Below, one piece after another: positions 53,609 to 62,470 of a stretch of 64,000 nucleotides of DNA. Source of the stretch: Streptomyces syringium (GTDB lineage Bacteria; Actinomycetota; Actinomycetes; Streptomycetales; Streptomycetaceae). The position numbers and the translations under genes were made by a program. Where the stretch lies: positions 5,477,501 through 5,541,500 of the forward strand of contig NZ_JAGIOH010000001.1 in assembly GCF_017876625.1 (NCBI RefSeq), read 5' to 3'. Below the pieces are notes generated by a model. That model was not told where the DNA came from. It ran no database searches and saw only the letters and a program-made list of their open reading frames with translations. Positions within the stretch are counted from its first letter, which is position 1, and every line of letters starts with the position of its first letter.

Positions 53609-55126
53609 ATGCCTTCGGAGTCCTCGCGGACCCGGCGGCCCGGCCCCGTCGTGACGGTGCTCGTGGTCCTGCTGGGTTTCCTCACGCTGTCCATGTCCAT
53701 GTCCGGTACCACCGTCGCCATCCCGCGCATCGGCGAGGATCTGCACGCCTCCGGGGCGGCCCTGCAATGGGTGGTGACCGGCTACTTCCTGACCGCCTCC
53801 TCCTTCATGCTCGTCTCCGGCTCGCTCGCCGACCTCTTCGGGCGGCGCCGGATATTCACCACCGGTGCCGCGGTCTACACCGCCGGGGCCCTGGGCAGCG
53901 CGGTCGCGAGCGACATCGCCCTACTGGATGTCGCCCGCACGCTCTCCGGCGTCGGCGCGGCGGGCGTCATGGCAGGCGGTGGCGCGCTGCTGGCGAGCAC
54001 CTTCCAGGGCGCCGCGAGAACGCGGGCGTTCGCCGCGATGGGCACCGTGGGCGGAGTCGGCCTCGCCATCGGTCCGACGCTGTCGGGCTGGCTGGTCGGC
54101 GGGCTCGGCTGGCGCGTCACCTTCGGCCTCTTCGCCGGGATCGGCCTGGTCATCCTCGCGGGCTCCGCCTTCGTGGCCGAGTCCCGGGCCGACCACCGGC
54201 CGAAGGTCGACCGGCCCGGCGTGGCGACGTTCATCAGCGGCCTCGCCCTGCTGATGTTCGGCATCACCCAGGGCGCGCAGGCCGGCTGGGGGAGCTGGCG
54301 GGTCCTCGGCCCGGTCGCCGCGGGCCTCGCGCTGCTGGTGGCGTTCGTGGGCGTGGAGCGGCGCAGCGACCACCCGGTCCTCGATCTGACGCTGCTCCGC
54401 GACCGCCGCTTCCTGGGGTGGTGCCTGGCGGCCCTGACCGTTCCCGTCGGCTCCGCCGGTGTCCTGGTCTTCCTGCCGACCTACCTCCAGGGGGTGAACG
54501 GCGTCTCCGCCCGCGACGCGGGGCTGACCATGCTGATGCTGACCGCGCCCGTCCTCTTCCTGCCCGCGCTCGGCGGACGGCTGGTCAACCGCGGCATACC
54601 CGCCCGCCGTCTCGCCGGCCTCGCCCTGCTGCTGCTCGCCGGCGGAAACGCCTGGCTGACCGTGCTGCACCCTGGCATAGCCCCCCTCGCGCTGCTCGGC
54701 CCGCTGCTGTGCCTGGGCGTCGGCAACGGCCTCGTCCTCGGTATCATCGACGCCCAGGCGATGAGCCTGGTGGAGCCGGCCCGGGTCGGCATGGCCGCGG
54801 GGTTCCTCAACACCGTCAAGGGCGGGGGCAACGCACTCGTCCTGGCCGTGATCGGCGCGGTGCTGACCAGCCTCGTCCAGGCCCGTACGGGCTCGGCCGA
54901 GCTGGCCGGGCGGATCGCGGCGGGCGACCTCTCGGGCCCCGGGCGGGAACTGCACGCCGCGCAGTTCACCGACGCCTGGCATCTCGTACTCTGGTCGGCT
55001 GCCGCCCTGTGCGCGCTGAGCGCGCTCACCGTCCACACGCTGCTCGTCCGGCCCGCCCGGCCCGGCAGGGTGCCGGGGACCGAGGGCGTCTCCCGGACAG
55101 GCCGTACCTTGTCCGCCAAGATCTGA
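53609..55126 (+). CDS. MFS efflux transporter, DHA2-like
   Basis: 505 residues and about 14 transmembrane helices, typical of the drug:proton antiporter 2 group. ADLFGRRRIF after helix 2 and the GGVGLAIGPTLSGWL motif C in helix 5 mark an exporter. ATG 53609 without a Shine-Dalgarno; the promoter places the transcript start close to it. Probably repressed by the TetR protein opposite. The exported compound is unknown. Confidence 0.9.
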   Translation: MPSESSRTRRPGPVVTVLVVLLGFLTLSMSMSGTTVAIPRIGEDLHASGAALQWVVTGYFLTASSFMLVSGSLADLFGRRRIFTTGAAVYTAGALGSAVASDIALLDVARTLSGVGAAGVMAGGGALLASTFQGAARTRAFAAMGTVGGVGLAIGPTLSGWLVGGLGWRVTFGLFAGIGLVILAGSAFVAESRADHRPKVDRPGVATFISGLALLMFGITQGAQAGWGSWRVLGPVAAGLALLVAFVGVERRSDHPVLDLTLLRDRRFLGWCLAALTVPVGSAGVLVFLPTYLQGVNGVSARDAGLTMLMLTAPVLFLPALGGRLVNRGIPARRLAGLALLLLAGGNAWLTVLHPGIAPLALLGPLLCLGVGNGLVLGIIDAQAMSLVEPARVGMAAGFLNTVKGGGNALVLAVIGAVLTSLVQARTGSAELAGRIAAGDLSGPGRELHAAQFTDAWHLVLWSAAALCALSALTVHTLLVRPARPGRVPGTEGVSRTGRTLSAKI

Positions 55127-55143
55127 CCAGCCATCCTGCCGGA

Positions 55144-56331
55144 ATGCGAGTGAACGCCGTGAAGTCCCTGACCCGCCGGTCCCTGCTGCGCACTCTGGGC
55201 GCCGGCGTCGGGGGCGCCGCTCTCGCCGGCTGCGGGGTGCCGGCCGCGTATGTGGGACCGGGGGACCGGGCCGCGACGGATCGCTCCGGCAGCGACAAGC
55301 GTCTCGTCTTCGCCAACTGGCCGCTCTACATCGACACCGACGAGGAGGACGCGGAGGTCCGGCCGACGCTGGCGGAGTTCGAGAAGGCCAGCGGTGTGTC
55401 CGTGAAGTACACCGAGGAGATCAACGACAACGACGAGTTCTTCGGGAAGGTCAGCCCGGCCCTGATGAACCATCAGGACACCGGCCGGGACCTCGTCGTG
55501 GTCAGCGACTGGATGTGTGCGCGCTACGTCCACCTGGGATGGGTGCAGGAGATGGACCGCTCCCGGCAGCCGAACGTCACCCGGCACCTCGACCCCCTGC
55601 TGCGCAAGCCCCCCTTTGACCCGGGGCGCAAGCACGCCGTCCCCTGGCAGTCCGGCATCACCGGCATCGCCTACAACCGCAAGAAGCTCGGCCGCGAGAT
55701 CCGGCACACCTCCGAGCTGTGGAAGGACGACCTGCGCGGCCGGGTCACCCTGCTGGCCGGGCTGGACGAGGCGTTCTGTCTGCTCATGCAGGGCAACGGC
55801 GCCGATGTCACCCGCTGGACCGCCGACGACTTCCACACCATGACCGATCAGCTGCGCCGTCTCGTCCGCAAGCGCCACATCCGCCGCTTCACCGGCAACG
55901 ACTACATCAAGGACCTCTCCTCCGGCGATGTCCTGGCCTGCCAGGCGTATTCCGGTGACGTCATCCAGCTCCAGGCCGACAACCCCGACATCGAGTTCGT
56001 CGTCCCGGAGGAGGGTGCGGAGCTGTGGGCCGAGAGCCTGATGATCCCCAACCTCGCCCGCCACAAGCGCAACGCGGAACAGCTCGTCGACTACTACTAC
56101 CGGCCCGACGTCGCCGCGCGGCTGGCCGCCGCGGTCAACTACGTCTGCCCCGTGCCGGCCGCGCGTGAGGTCCTCGCCTCCTCGAAGGACAAGGAGCTCG
56201 CGGAGCTGGCCGGGAACCCCCTCGTCTTCCCCAGCGACGACATGCGCAAGCGCCTGGCCACCGCCCGCGACATGACCTCCAAGGAGCGCCCCGGCTTCGC
56301 CAAGGAGTGGAACGAGATCGTCGGCCTGTGA
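55144..56331 (+). CDS. Polyamine ABC transporter solute-binding lipoprotein (orphan paralogue)
   Basis: 395 residues. A Tat-like signal (TRRSLLRTLG) leads into a lipobox ALAGC. PotD/F-type body with FANWPLYIDTDE and YTEEINDNDEFF. It is closely similar in plan to the protein at 62471-63664, but no permease or ATPase gene follows. The start ATG 55144 is uncertain; GTG 55150 is possible. It lies 17 nt after the MFS gene and ends 4 nt from the convergent GDPD gene. Confidence 0.85.
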   Translation: MRVNAVKSLTRRSLLRTLGAGVGGAALAGCGVPAAYVGPGDRAATDRSGSDKRLVFANWPLYIDTDEEDAEVRPTLAEFEKASGVSVKYTEEINDNDEFFGKVSPALMNHQDTGRDLVVVSDWMCARYVHLGWVQEMDRSRQPNVTRHLDPLLRKPPFDPGRKHAVPWQSGITGIAYNRKKLGREIRHTSELWKDDLRGRVTLLAGLDEAFCLLMQGNGADVTRWTADDFHTMTDQLRRLVRKRHIRRFTGNDYIKDLSSGDVLACQAYSGDVIQLQADNPDIEFVVPEEGAELWAESLMIPNLARHKRNAEQLVDYYYRPDVAARLAAAVNYVCPVPAAREVLASSKDKELAELAGNPLVFPSDDMRKRLATARDMTSKERPGFAKEWNEIVGL

Positions 56332-56335
56332 CGGC

Positions 56336-57103
56336 TCAGCCCGGCATCAGCGAGCGCAGGGCGTCGATGCGGTTCGTGGTGATCGCGTCCACACCGGCGG
56401 CCAGCAGCCGCCGCATGGTGAAGCGGGTGTCCGCCGTCCACGCCGAGACCAGCAGCCCGTCGGCGTGATTGCGGGCGACCAGCTCCGGGCCGACCAGCCC
56501 GAAGCGGTAGTTGAGCCAGCGCGGACGCAGCTCGGCGAGCAGCGTCGCGCGGGGCGGGGCGACGCTGGTCCAGGAGAGCGCGGTCTCCGCCTCCGCGTCC
56601 GCGCGGCGGACGGCGAGCATCGAGGCCGGGCCGCCGCAGTAGTACACGCGGTCGGCGGCGCCGCTCGCGTGCACCTCGGCGACGGTCTCGGTGACGGCCG
56701 AGGCGTCCGGCAGATCGATGAACAGCCGCCCGGTGCCGGAATCGGCGAGCGCCTCACGCAGGGTCGGCAGCTCGCCGTCGGTCAGTTCGCGCAGTTCGGC
56801 GGCCGAGATCGCGGAGAGGCGCACATCGTGGCGCCACAGCCGCCACAGGTCCGCGTCGTGCAGCAGCACGGGCACACCGTCGCGGGTCAGCCGGACGTCG
56901 ATCTCCACCGCCCCGGCCCCGGCCCGCAGTGCTGAGCGGATCGAGGGAAGGGTGTTCTCGCGGTGGACGTACGGGTCGCCGCGATGGGCGACGGCGGTGA
57001 ACGCGGTGGCGGGGGCGGCCGGTACGGCGCCCGCCCCCATGGCGTCGGCGCCCCGACCGCCGGTGCCCTTACTGCCGGTGTCCTTGGTGTCCGTGATGAC
57101 CAT
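56336..57103 (-). CDS. Glycerophosphodiester phosphodiesterase
   Basis: Splits glycerophosphodiesters to glycerol-3-phosphate and an alcohol. 255 residues with a Gly/Ala-rich N-terminus (~35). Catalytic motif AHRGDP...ENT at about residue 40, EIDVRLTRDG with the metal ligands, and HD further on. No signal peptide is seen, so it acts probably inside. The Shine-Dalgarno site is weak. Confidence 0.88.
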   Translation of the reverse strand: MVITDTKDTGSKGTGGRGADAMGAGAVPAAPATAFTAVAHRGDPYVHRENTLPSIRSALRAGAGAVEIDVRLTRDGVPVLLHDADLWRLWRHDVRLSAISAAELRELTDGELPTLREALADSGTGRLFIDLPDASAVTETVAEVHASGAADRVYYCGGPASMLAVRRADAEAETALSWTSVAPPRATLLAELRPRWLNYRFGLVGPELVARNHADGLLVSAWTADTRFTMRRLLAAGVDAITTNRIDALRSLMPG

Positions 57104-57256
57104 GGGGTCATTGTGGTGGGAGCCGGGTCTGGGCGGGGCGGTTCGCCGCGCTGGCGCCCTGGCCTGTCCACGCGCCTCGGCCCGCCCCTGCCTTCGCGTC
57201 CGCCCCTGACCCCTCCGTGCCCGCCCTGCCTCTGGCGCCCGCCCCGCCCCGTCCGG

Positions 57257-58279
57257 TCAGCCGCGCGAGAGCGCGGTGTAGGCGTCGATCTCCTTGGCCA
57301 GCGCCGCCTTGCCCGCGGTGTCCATGAAGGACGCCTCGACGGCGTTCTTCGCGAGGGCCGCGACACCGGTCGCGTCGAGGTCCAGCAGCCGGGCGGCGAC
57401 CGCGTACTCCGTGTTGAGGTCGGTGCCGAACATGGGCGGGTCGTCGCTGTTGATCGTGACCAGCACGCCCGCCGCGACCATCTCCTTGATGGGGTGGGCG
57501 TCCAGATCGGCCACCGCGCGGGTGGCCAGGTTCGAGGTCGGGCAGACCTCCAGCGGGATGCGCCGCTCCGCGAGATGGGCCAGCAGCTTCGGGTCCTGGG
57601 TGGCGCTCGTGCCGTGTCCGATGCGCTCGGCGCGCAGATCGACGAGGGCGTCCCAAATGGTCTGCGGCCCCGTCGTCTCCCCCGCGTGCGGGACGCTGTG
57701 CAGCCCGGCGGCGATGGCCCGGTCGAAGTAGGGCTTGAACTGCGGCCGGGGGACACCGATCTCCGGGCCGCCGAGCCCGAAGGAGACCAGGCCCTCCGGC
57801 TTCAGGTCACAGGCGATCCGGGCCGTCTCCTCGGCGGCGGCCAGCCCGGCCTCGCCCGGAATGTCGAAGCACCAGCGCAGCACCACACCCAGCTCCGCCT
57901 CCGCGGACTTCCGGGCGTCCTCGATCGCCTCCACGAACGCCTCGTCCGGGATGCCGCGCCGGGTCGAGCTGTAGGGGGTGACGGTGAGTTCGGCGTAGCG
58001 GATGTTCTGCCGGGCCATGTCACGGGCGACCTCGTACGTCAGCAGACGTACGTCCTCCGCGTCGCGGATCAGATCGACCACGGACAGGTAGACCTCGATG
58101 AAATGCGCGAAGTCGCGGAAGGTGAAGAAGTCCGCGAGGGCCTCGGGGTCCGTCGGCACCGGCGAGTCCGGGTGGCGGGCCGCCAGCTCGGCGACGATGC
58201 GCGGGGACGCGGAGCCGACATGGTGGACATGCAGCTCGGCCTTCGGAAGCCCGGCGATGAACGAGTCGAGTACGGACAT
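57257..58279 (-). CDS. Adenosine deaminase-family enzyme, possibly aminodeoxyfutalosine deaminase
   Basis: 340 residues. Metal-binding HxH is in ELHVHHVGSAS, with HAGE (about residue 200), SDDPPMFG near the C-terminus for zinc and the catalytic Asp. Family members with this diverged HVHHVG region include an S. coelicolor enzyme known to deaminate 6-aminodeoxyfutalosine in menaquinone biosynthesis, and this is likely its counterpart. ATG 58279 has GGAGG upstream; TACGAT (58315-58320, minus) is a possible -10. Confidence 0.85.
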   Translation of the reverse strand: MSVLDSFIAGLPKAELHVHHVGSASPRIVAELAARHPDSPVPTDPEALADFFTFRDFAHFIEVYLSVVDLIRDAEDVRLLTYEVARDMARQNIRYAELTVTPYSSTRRGIPDEAFVEAIEDARKSAEAELGVVLRWCFDIPGEAGLAAAEETARIACDLKPEGLVSFGLGGPEIGVPRPQFKPYFDRAIAAGLHSVPHAGETTGPQTIWDALVDLRAERIGHGTSATQDPKLLAHLAERRIPLEVCPTSNLATRAVADLDAHPIKEMVAAGVLVTINSDDPPMFGTDLNTEYAVAARLLDLDATGVAALAKNAVEASFMDTAGKAALAKEIDAYTALSRG

Positions 58280-58384
58280 GCACGGCCTCCAGGGCGGTTC
58301 GGTAGGTGCCGATCATCGTATGCGGGGCGGGCGCCACCGCCGTGCTCAGGCCTTAGCATGACGGGATAACGACAGGGGAGGGAC

Positions 58385-59197
58385 ATGTCCGACAAGGACG
58401 CGCAGCCGGAGCAGCGGGACACAGACCCCTGGGCTCCGCCGGAGCACCGCGTGCCGCTGGAGAAGCCCGGCACCCGGCCCGCCTGGGAGCCGCCGACGGA
58501 CGCCGCCGCGCCCGCCCCGGCCCCCTCGCCGCAGCCCACTCAGGCGGCCATGCCCGCCGCCGCGCCGGCCCCCGCTCCCGCCGGGCCGACGCCCGGCAGG
58601 GTGCCGCCCGTGCCGCTCGCGCCGACCGGCCCGGGGACGCCGAGTGCCTACCCGGGCGGCAGCCCGTACGGTCAGGCCCCCTACGCTCCGCCCGGCTACC
58701 CGCAGCCGCCCGCGCGGCCCTACGGGCAGCAGCAGCCCCCTTACGGACAGCCGCCGTACGGCCAACCCCCGTACGGGCAGGCGGGCTACGGCTATCCGCC
58801 GGCCGCCGCCTACGGGCAGGGCTGGCAGGCGCCCCCGATGGCACCCAACAACGGCCTCGGTGTCGCCGCGCTCGTGCTCGGCATCATCGGCACGGTCCTG
58901 TGCTGGACGCTGGTGTTCAGCTTCATATGCGGGGTGCTCGCGATCGTCTTCGGCGCGATAGGCCGCGGCAAGGCGCGCACCGGAGAGGCGAACAACGCCG
59001 GTCAGGCCCTCGCGGGGCTGATTCTCGGCGGCGCGGCGCTCGTCGCCACCGCCTTGATGGTCGTCGTCTACATCAACATCGACGAGCAGGAAGACACCCG
59101 CTACGCCCCCGACGACCCCGACGCGACCTACGGCGCCTATATGCCGGCGCCGCCCGGGCCCGCCCCGCTCGTGTTCCCGGCGGCCGCCAGCCGCTGA
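58385..59197 (+). CDS. DUF4190 membrane protein with Pro/Gly/Tyr-rich N-terminus
   Basis: 270 residues. The first ~155 are low-complexity and hydrophilic with YGQPP repeats. Two transmembrane helices follow (about 160-185 and 205-230), separated by the conserved FGAIGRGKARTGEANN. Function is unknown. GGGGAGGG is 3-10 nt before ATG 58385, and TAGCAT (58354-58359) is a possible -10. Its 3' end overlaps the NADAR gene tail-to-tail by 61 bp. Confidence 0.8.
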   Translation: MSDKDAQPEQRDTDPWAPPEHRVPLEKPGTRPAWEPPTDAAAPAPAPSPQPTQAAMPAAAPAPAPAGPTPGRVPPVPLAPTGPGTPSAYPGGSPYGQAPYAPPGYPQPPARPYGQQQPPYGQPPYGQPPYGQAGYGYPPAAAYGQGWQAPPMAPNNGLGVAALVLGIIGTVLCWTLVFSFICGVLAIVFGAIGRGKARTGEANNAGQALAGLILGGAALVATALMVVVYINIDEQEDTRYAPDDPDATYGAYMPAPPGPAPLVFPAAASR

Positions 59198-59805
59198 CGG
59201 GCCTCCATCAGCGCGAAGCCCAGCAGATTCTCCCCGAGCCACCGGCCGGGGTCCTGTGCCCGCTCGTCGTCGGCGGCCAGGCCGATGCCCCAGATCCGGT
59301 CGAGGGGACTGGCCTCCACCAATACCCGGTCCCCGGTGCCGAGCAGATAGGCACTCAATTCCGGGTGCTGGGCGAATTTGTGGACGCTTCCCCCGACCAC
59401 CAGCGCGAACCGGTGCCGCCGCCACGTCTCCTCGTCGAATCCGCGCACCGAACGGCCCGCGTCCTTGGCCTGCTTGGGGTGGCCCGCCGCCAGCACCCGG
59501 GCCTCCGCCTCCGCGTCACCGAAGAGCCGGGCCTTGCCCGCCATCATCCAGTGCTCGGCCGTGGCGTAGACGACACCGTCCACCGAGAACGGCGACTCCC
59601 ACCACTGGCTGAAGCAACCGGGCCCCGCGCTGCCGTCCCGGCGCGGCCGGTGGCCCCAGAAATAGACGTACTTCACGCGCTCCCCACGGGCGAGCACCGC
59701 CCGCAGTTCCGCGACCGAACGCGGACCGTCGGCAACCGCTCCCGGCGCCGGGACCGACGCGTTGCCCATGTCGTGTTGCACGCTGCTGCCCCCGTTGTCG
59801 TTCAC
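59137..59805 (-). CDS. NADAR-family protein (YbiA-like)
   Basis: 222 residues. Family core: YFWGH, CFSQWWESPF, YATAEHWMMAGKARLFGD, VRGFDEETW, VEASPLDRIWGIGL. NADAR proteins remove the base from ADP-ribose-type or riboflavin-pathway intermediates; which applies here is open. The start is uncertain: GTG 59805, or a downstream GTG with GGGGG before it near 59772. CAGAAT (minus strand) ends 6 nt before GTG 59805. Confidence 0.82.
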   Translation of the reverse strand: MNDNGGSSVQHDMGNASVPAPGAVADGPRSVAELRAVLARGERVKYVYFWGHRPRRDGSAGPGCFSQWWESPFSVDGVVYATAEHWMMAGKARLFGDAEAEARVLAAGHPKQAKDAGRSVRGFDEETWRRHRFALVVGGSVHKFAQHPELSAYLLGTGDRVLVEASPLDRIWGIGLAADDERAQDPGRWLGENLLGFALMEARQRLAAAGNTSGAGPGGAGI

Positions 59806-59895
59806 GCCGTCATTCTGTCATCGGGCACCGACAGCGGGCTCGACGAGGAGTCGGCGGCCCGTGGGTCCCAGCGGCCCGCCCGCCATCCCCGTGAT

Positions 59896-59907
59896 CTATG
59901 GCCATAG
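59896..59907. promoter_or_regulatory. Palindrome overlapping a -10 upstream of the second DUF4190 gene
   Basis: CTATGGCCATAG, a perfect 12-bp palindrome, with TAGCAT (59905-59910) as possible -10, 32 nt before the ATG. Confidence 0.5.
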
Positions 59908-59941
59908 CATTACGCGACGTCATTTTCGCGGAGGAGCCACC

Positions 59942-60355
59942 ATGTCCGGTTACCAGCAGAACCCCTATTCCGGGCCCCAACCGCCGCCCGCGCCCCAAGG
60001 TCACGGCTACCCGGTGGCGCCCCCGGTCCAGCCCTACGGGCAGCCGGGTGGCCACCCCGGATATGCGATGGCGACGCAACCGCGCAACGGGCTGGGCACC
60101 GCGGGCATGGTGTGCGGCATCGTCGGCGCGGTGTGCGGCCTGACCTTCGTCCTGTGGTTCTTCGCTCTCGTCCTCGGCGTCCTGGGGATCGTCTTCGGCG
60201 GTATCGGCCGGTCCCGGGTGACGCAGGGGGAGGCGGACAACCGCGGTGCCGCGACCGCCGGCATCGTCCTCGGCATCACCGCCCTGGTGCTCCCGTTCCT
60301 GTGGTTCGCCCTGGCCATGACCCTCCTGCGCGACCTCGGCCCCCTGCCCGACTAG
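59942..60355 (+). CDS. Short DUF4190 membrane protein
   Basis: 137 residues; a paralogue of the 58.4-kb gene with a shorter Pro/Gly/Tyr-rich head (~50) and two transmembrane helices around FGGIGRSRVTQGEADN. GGAGGAG precedes ATG 59942. Unknown function. Confidence 0.8.
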   Translation: MSGYQQNPYSGPQPPPAPQGHGYPVAPPVQPYGQPGGHPGYAMATQPRNGLGTAGMVCGIVGAVCGLTFVLWFFALVLGVLGIVFGGIGRSRVTQGEADNRGAATAGIVLGITALVLPFLWFALAMTLLRDLGPLPD

Positions 60356-60388
60356 GGCTGCCGACCGCCGTGCCGACCGCCGCAAACT

Positions 60389-60424
60389 GATTCCGTCGCC
60401 AATCCAAAACGCCGCGACGGAATC
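60389..60424. terminator. Inverted repeat before the second aldehyde dehydrogenase promoter
   Basis: An 11-bp stem (60389-60399 with 60414-60424), 14-nt loop, then CCTTGTTG. It follows the DUF4190 gene by 33 nt and overlaps the promoter block, so it may be terminator or operator. Confidence 0.5.
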
Positions 60425-60482
60425 CCTTGTTGTGAGCCGGAGCCTCTGCCAGGATCGACACTCGATACCGGTTGGAGCTACG
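60417..60482 (+). promoter_or_regulatory. Shared promoter module of the polyamine genes, copy A
   Basis: ACGGAATCCCTTGTT (60417-60431), CTCTGCCAGGATC (60444-60456) and GTTGGAGCTACG (60471-60482). Contains TTGTTG, 17 nt, CAGGAT as -35/-10. The same three blocks with the same distances lie at 62390-62455. Confidence 0.75.
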
Positions 60483-60520
60483 CCCGTCCGAGGTCATCGC
60501 GGTCGGCGGAGGAGTGCGTC

Positions 60521-62035
60521 ATGAGTCAACGGTTCGACGCCGCGGAACGATTCGCCGAGGGCGCGCAATACATCGGCGGCAGCCTGCGGGCCGGGACCTC
60601 CGGCCGCCGGCACGCGGTCGTCGACCCGGCGACCGGGGCGGAGATCCTCGACTACGAGCTGGCCGGGGACGCCGACATCGACGCGGCCGTGACCGCCGCC
60701 GAGCGGGCCTTCCCCCAGTGGGCGGGCGCCACCCCGGGCGAGCGCTCGGACGCGCTGCACCGGTTCGCCGCCGTGCTCGCAGAGCAGGCCGGGGACTTCG
60801 CGCGCGCCGAGTCGGCGCAGTGCGGCAAGCCGCTCCGGCTCACCACCGAGTTCGACGTGCCGGGCACGGTCGACAACACCGCCTTCTTCGCGGGCGCCGC
60901 CCGGCACCTGGAGGGCAAGTCGGCGGGGGAGTACAGCGCCGACCACACCTCGTACGTCCGCCGGGAGCCGATCGGCGTCGTCGGCTCGATCGCGCCCTGG
61001 AACTACCCCCTCCAGATGGCCGCCTGGAAGGTCCTGCCGGCGATCGCCGCGGGCAACACCATCGTGCTCAAGCCCGCCGAGCTGACCCCGCTGACCTCCC
61101 TGATGTTCGCCCGGGCGGCCACCGAGGCCGGAATCCCGGACGGGGTGGTCAACGTCGTCAGCGGGGCGGGCAAGGACGCCGGCGAACGCCTCGTCGGCCA
61201 TCCGTCCGTCGCCATGACCTCCTTCACGGGCTCCACCGCCGTCGGCAAGCGGGTCGCCGAGCTCGCCACCACCACGGTCAAGCGGCTCCACCTGGAGCTC
61301 GGCGGCAAGGCTCCCTTCGTCGTCTTCGACGACGCCGACCTGGAGGCCGCCGTCCACGGCGCGGTCGCGGGCTCGCTCATCAACACCGGCCAGGACTGCA
61401 CGGCCGCGACCCGCGCGTACGTGCAGCGACCGCTGTACGAGGCGTTCGTGGCCGGCGTGGCCGATCTGATGGCCACCGTCCGGCTCGGCGACCCCTTCGA
61501 CGACCGGACCGACCTGGGCCCGCTGATCTCGCACACCCAGCGGGACCGGGTCGCCGACTTCGTCGACCGGGCCCGCTCGTACGCCACCGTCGTCACCGGC
61601 GGCGAGGCCCCTGGCGGGGAGCTGGCCAAGGGCGCGTACTACCTCCCCACGCTCGTCACGGGCGCCCCGCAGGACAGCGAGATCGTCCAGGCCGAGATCT
61701 TCGGCCCGGTGCTGGTCGTGCTGCCCTTCGACAGCGACGACGAGGGCATCGCCCTGGCCAACGACACCCCCTACGGACTCGCCGCCTCCGCGTGGAGCCG
61801 GGACGTCTACCGCGCGGGCCGGGCCACCCGGGAGATCAAGGCCGGCTGCGTCTGGGTCAACGACCACATCCCGATCATCAGCGAGATGCCGCACGGCGGC
61901 TACAAGGCCTCGGGATACGGCAAGGACATGTCGGTCTACTCCTTCGAGGAGTACACCCAGGTCAAACACGTCATGTACGACAACACGGCGGTCGCGAGAA
62001 AGGACTGGCACCGCACGGTCTTCGGCGCGCGCTGA
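60521..62035 (+). CDS. Gamma-aminobutyraldehyde dehydrogenase
   Basis: Oxidises 4-aminobutyraldehyde, from putrescine, to GABA. 504 residues. Catalytic Cys in GQDCTAATR, Glu in HLELGGKAP, NAD region SIAPWNYPLQM. ATG 60521 has GGAGGAG. It precedes the polyamine-uptake genes and shares their promoter type. Confidence 0.92.
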   Translation: MSQRFDAAERFAEGAQYIGGSLRAGTSGRRHAVVDPATGAEILDYELAGDADIDAAVTAAERAFPQWAGATPGERSDALHRFAAVLAEQAGDFARAESAQCGKPLRLTTEFDVPGTVDNTAFFAGAARHLEGKSAGEYSADHTSYVRREPIGVVGSIAPWNYPLQMAAWKVLPAIAAGNTIVLKPAELTPLTSLMFARAATEAGIPDGVVNVVSGAGKDAGERLVGHPSVAMTSFTGSTAVGKRVAELATTTVKRLHLELGGKAPFVVFDDADLEAAVHGAVAGSLINTGQDCTAATRAYVQRPLYEAFVAGVADLMATVRLGDPFDDRTDLGPLISHTQRDRVADFVDRARSYATVVTGGEAPGGELAKGAYYLPTLVTGAPQDSEIVQAEIFGPVLVVLPFDSDDEGIALANDTPYGLAASAWSRDVYRAGRATREIKAGCVWVNDHIPIISEMPHGGYKASGYGKDMSVYSFEEYTQVKHVMYDNTAVARKDWHRTVFGAR

Positions 62036-62046
62036 AAAACGCCGGG

Positions 62047-62082
62047 CGGCAATTCCCGGCAGTGCGGCAATTCCCGGCAGTG
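62047..62082 (+). repeat. 18-bp tandem repeat after the aldehyde dehydrogenase gene
   Basis: Two exact copies of CGGCAATTCCCGGCAGTG (62047-62064 and 62065-62082). Confidence 0.95.
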
Positions 62083-62389
62083 GGGACGAGCCGCCCATAA
62101 GGACGCGCGGGCATCCTGCCGAAACACCGTGCCGAATGCGTCATGCGTAACGGTCCGCATTGTGCTGGGCGGGCCGTCAATTCACCGTGCCGCCGATGCC
62201 CGGAGCCCGGACCGTACCGGCCCCGGGCCGTATCGGCCGGTGCGGGGCGCCGGGCGGGCCTGCCGCCGTGCGCGGATCCGGGCTGCGTGCCGGTATTTTC
62301 TGGTGCCGCCCTGAAATCCCCGCTTTTCGCGCGAGCGGACACGTACGGACCACCGTTCACCGAATCGGTCGCGTAACCAAAAGGCAACA

Positions 62390-62455
62390 ACGGAATCCCT
62401 TGTTCGCGGCGAATCGCTCTGCCAGGATCCTCCTCCAAAGCCCGTTGGAGCTACG
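62390..62455 (+). promoter_or_regulatory. Shared promoter module of the polyamine genes, copy B
   Basis: ACGGAATCCCTTGTT (62390-62404), CTCTGCCAGGATC (62417-62429) and GTTGGAGCTACG (62444-62455); TTGTTC, 17 nt, CAGGAT as -35/-10. Offsets of 27 and 54 nt are identical to copy A. Confidence 0.75.
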
Positions 62456-62470
62456 GAAAGGGCATTCCGA

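Larger units (their letters stand above)
62036..62470. other. Intergenic region between the aldehyde dehydrogenase and the solute-binding protein gene
   Basis: 435 nt, no gene. Holds a two-unit tandem repeat at 62047-62082, GC-rich partly self-complementary sequence around 62200-62290, and promoter copy B. Confidence 0.6.

Noticed and set aside
52789..55143. Plus-strand open frame upstream of the solute-binding protein, running over the TetR and MFS genes
   Set aside because: Only the part from 55144 has the lipoprotein signal and PotD-like body; the rest is out-of-frame reading of other genes.
57104..57256. Pyrimidine-rich imperfect repeats between the GDPD and deaminase genes
   Set aside because: Short, irregular and within normal GC-rich intergenic composition.
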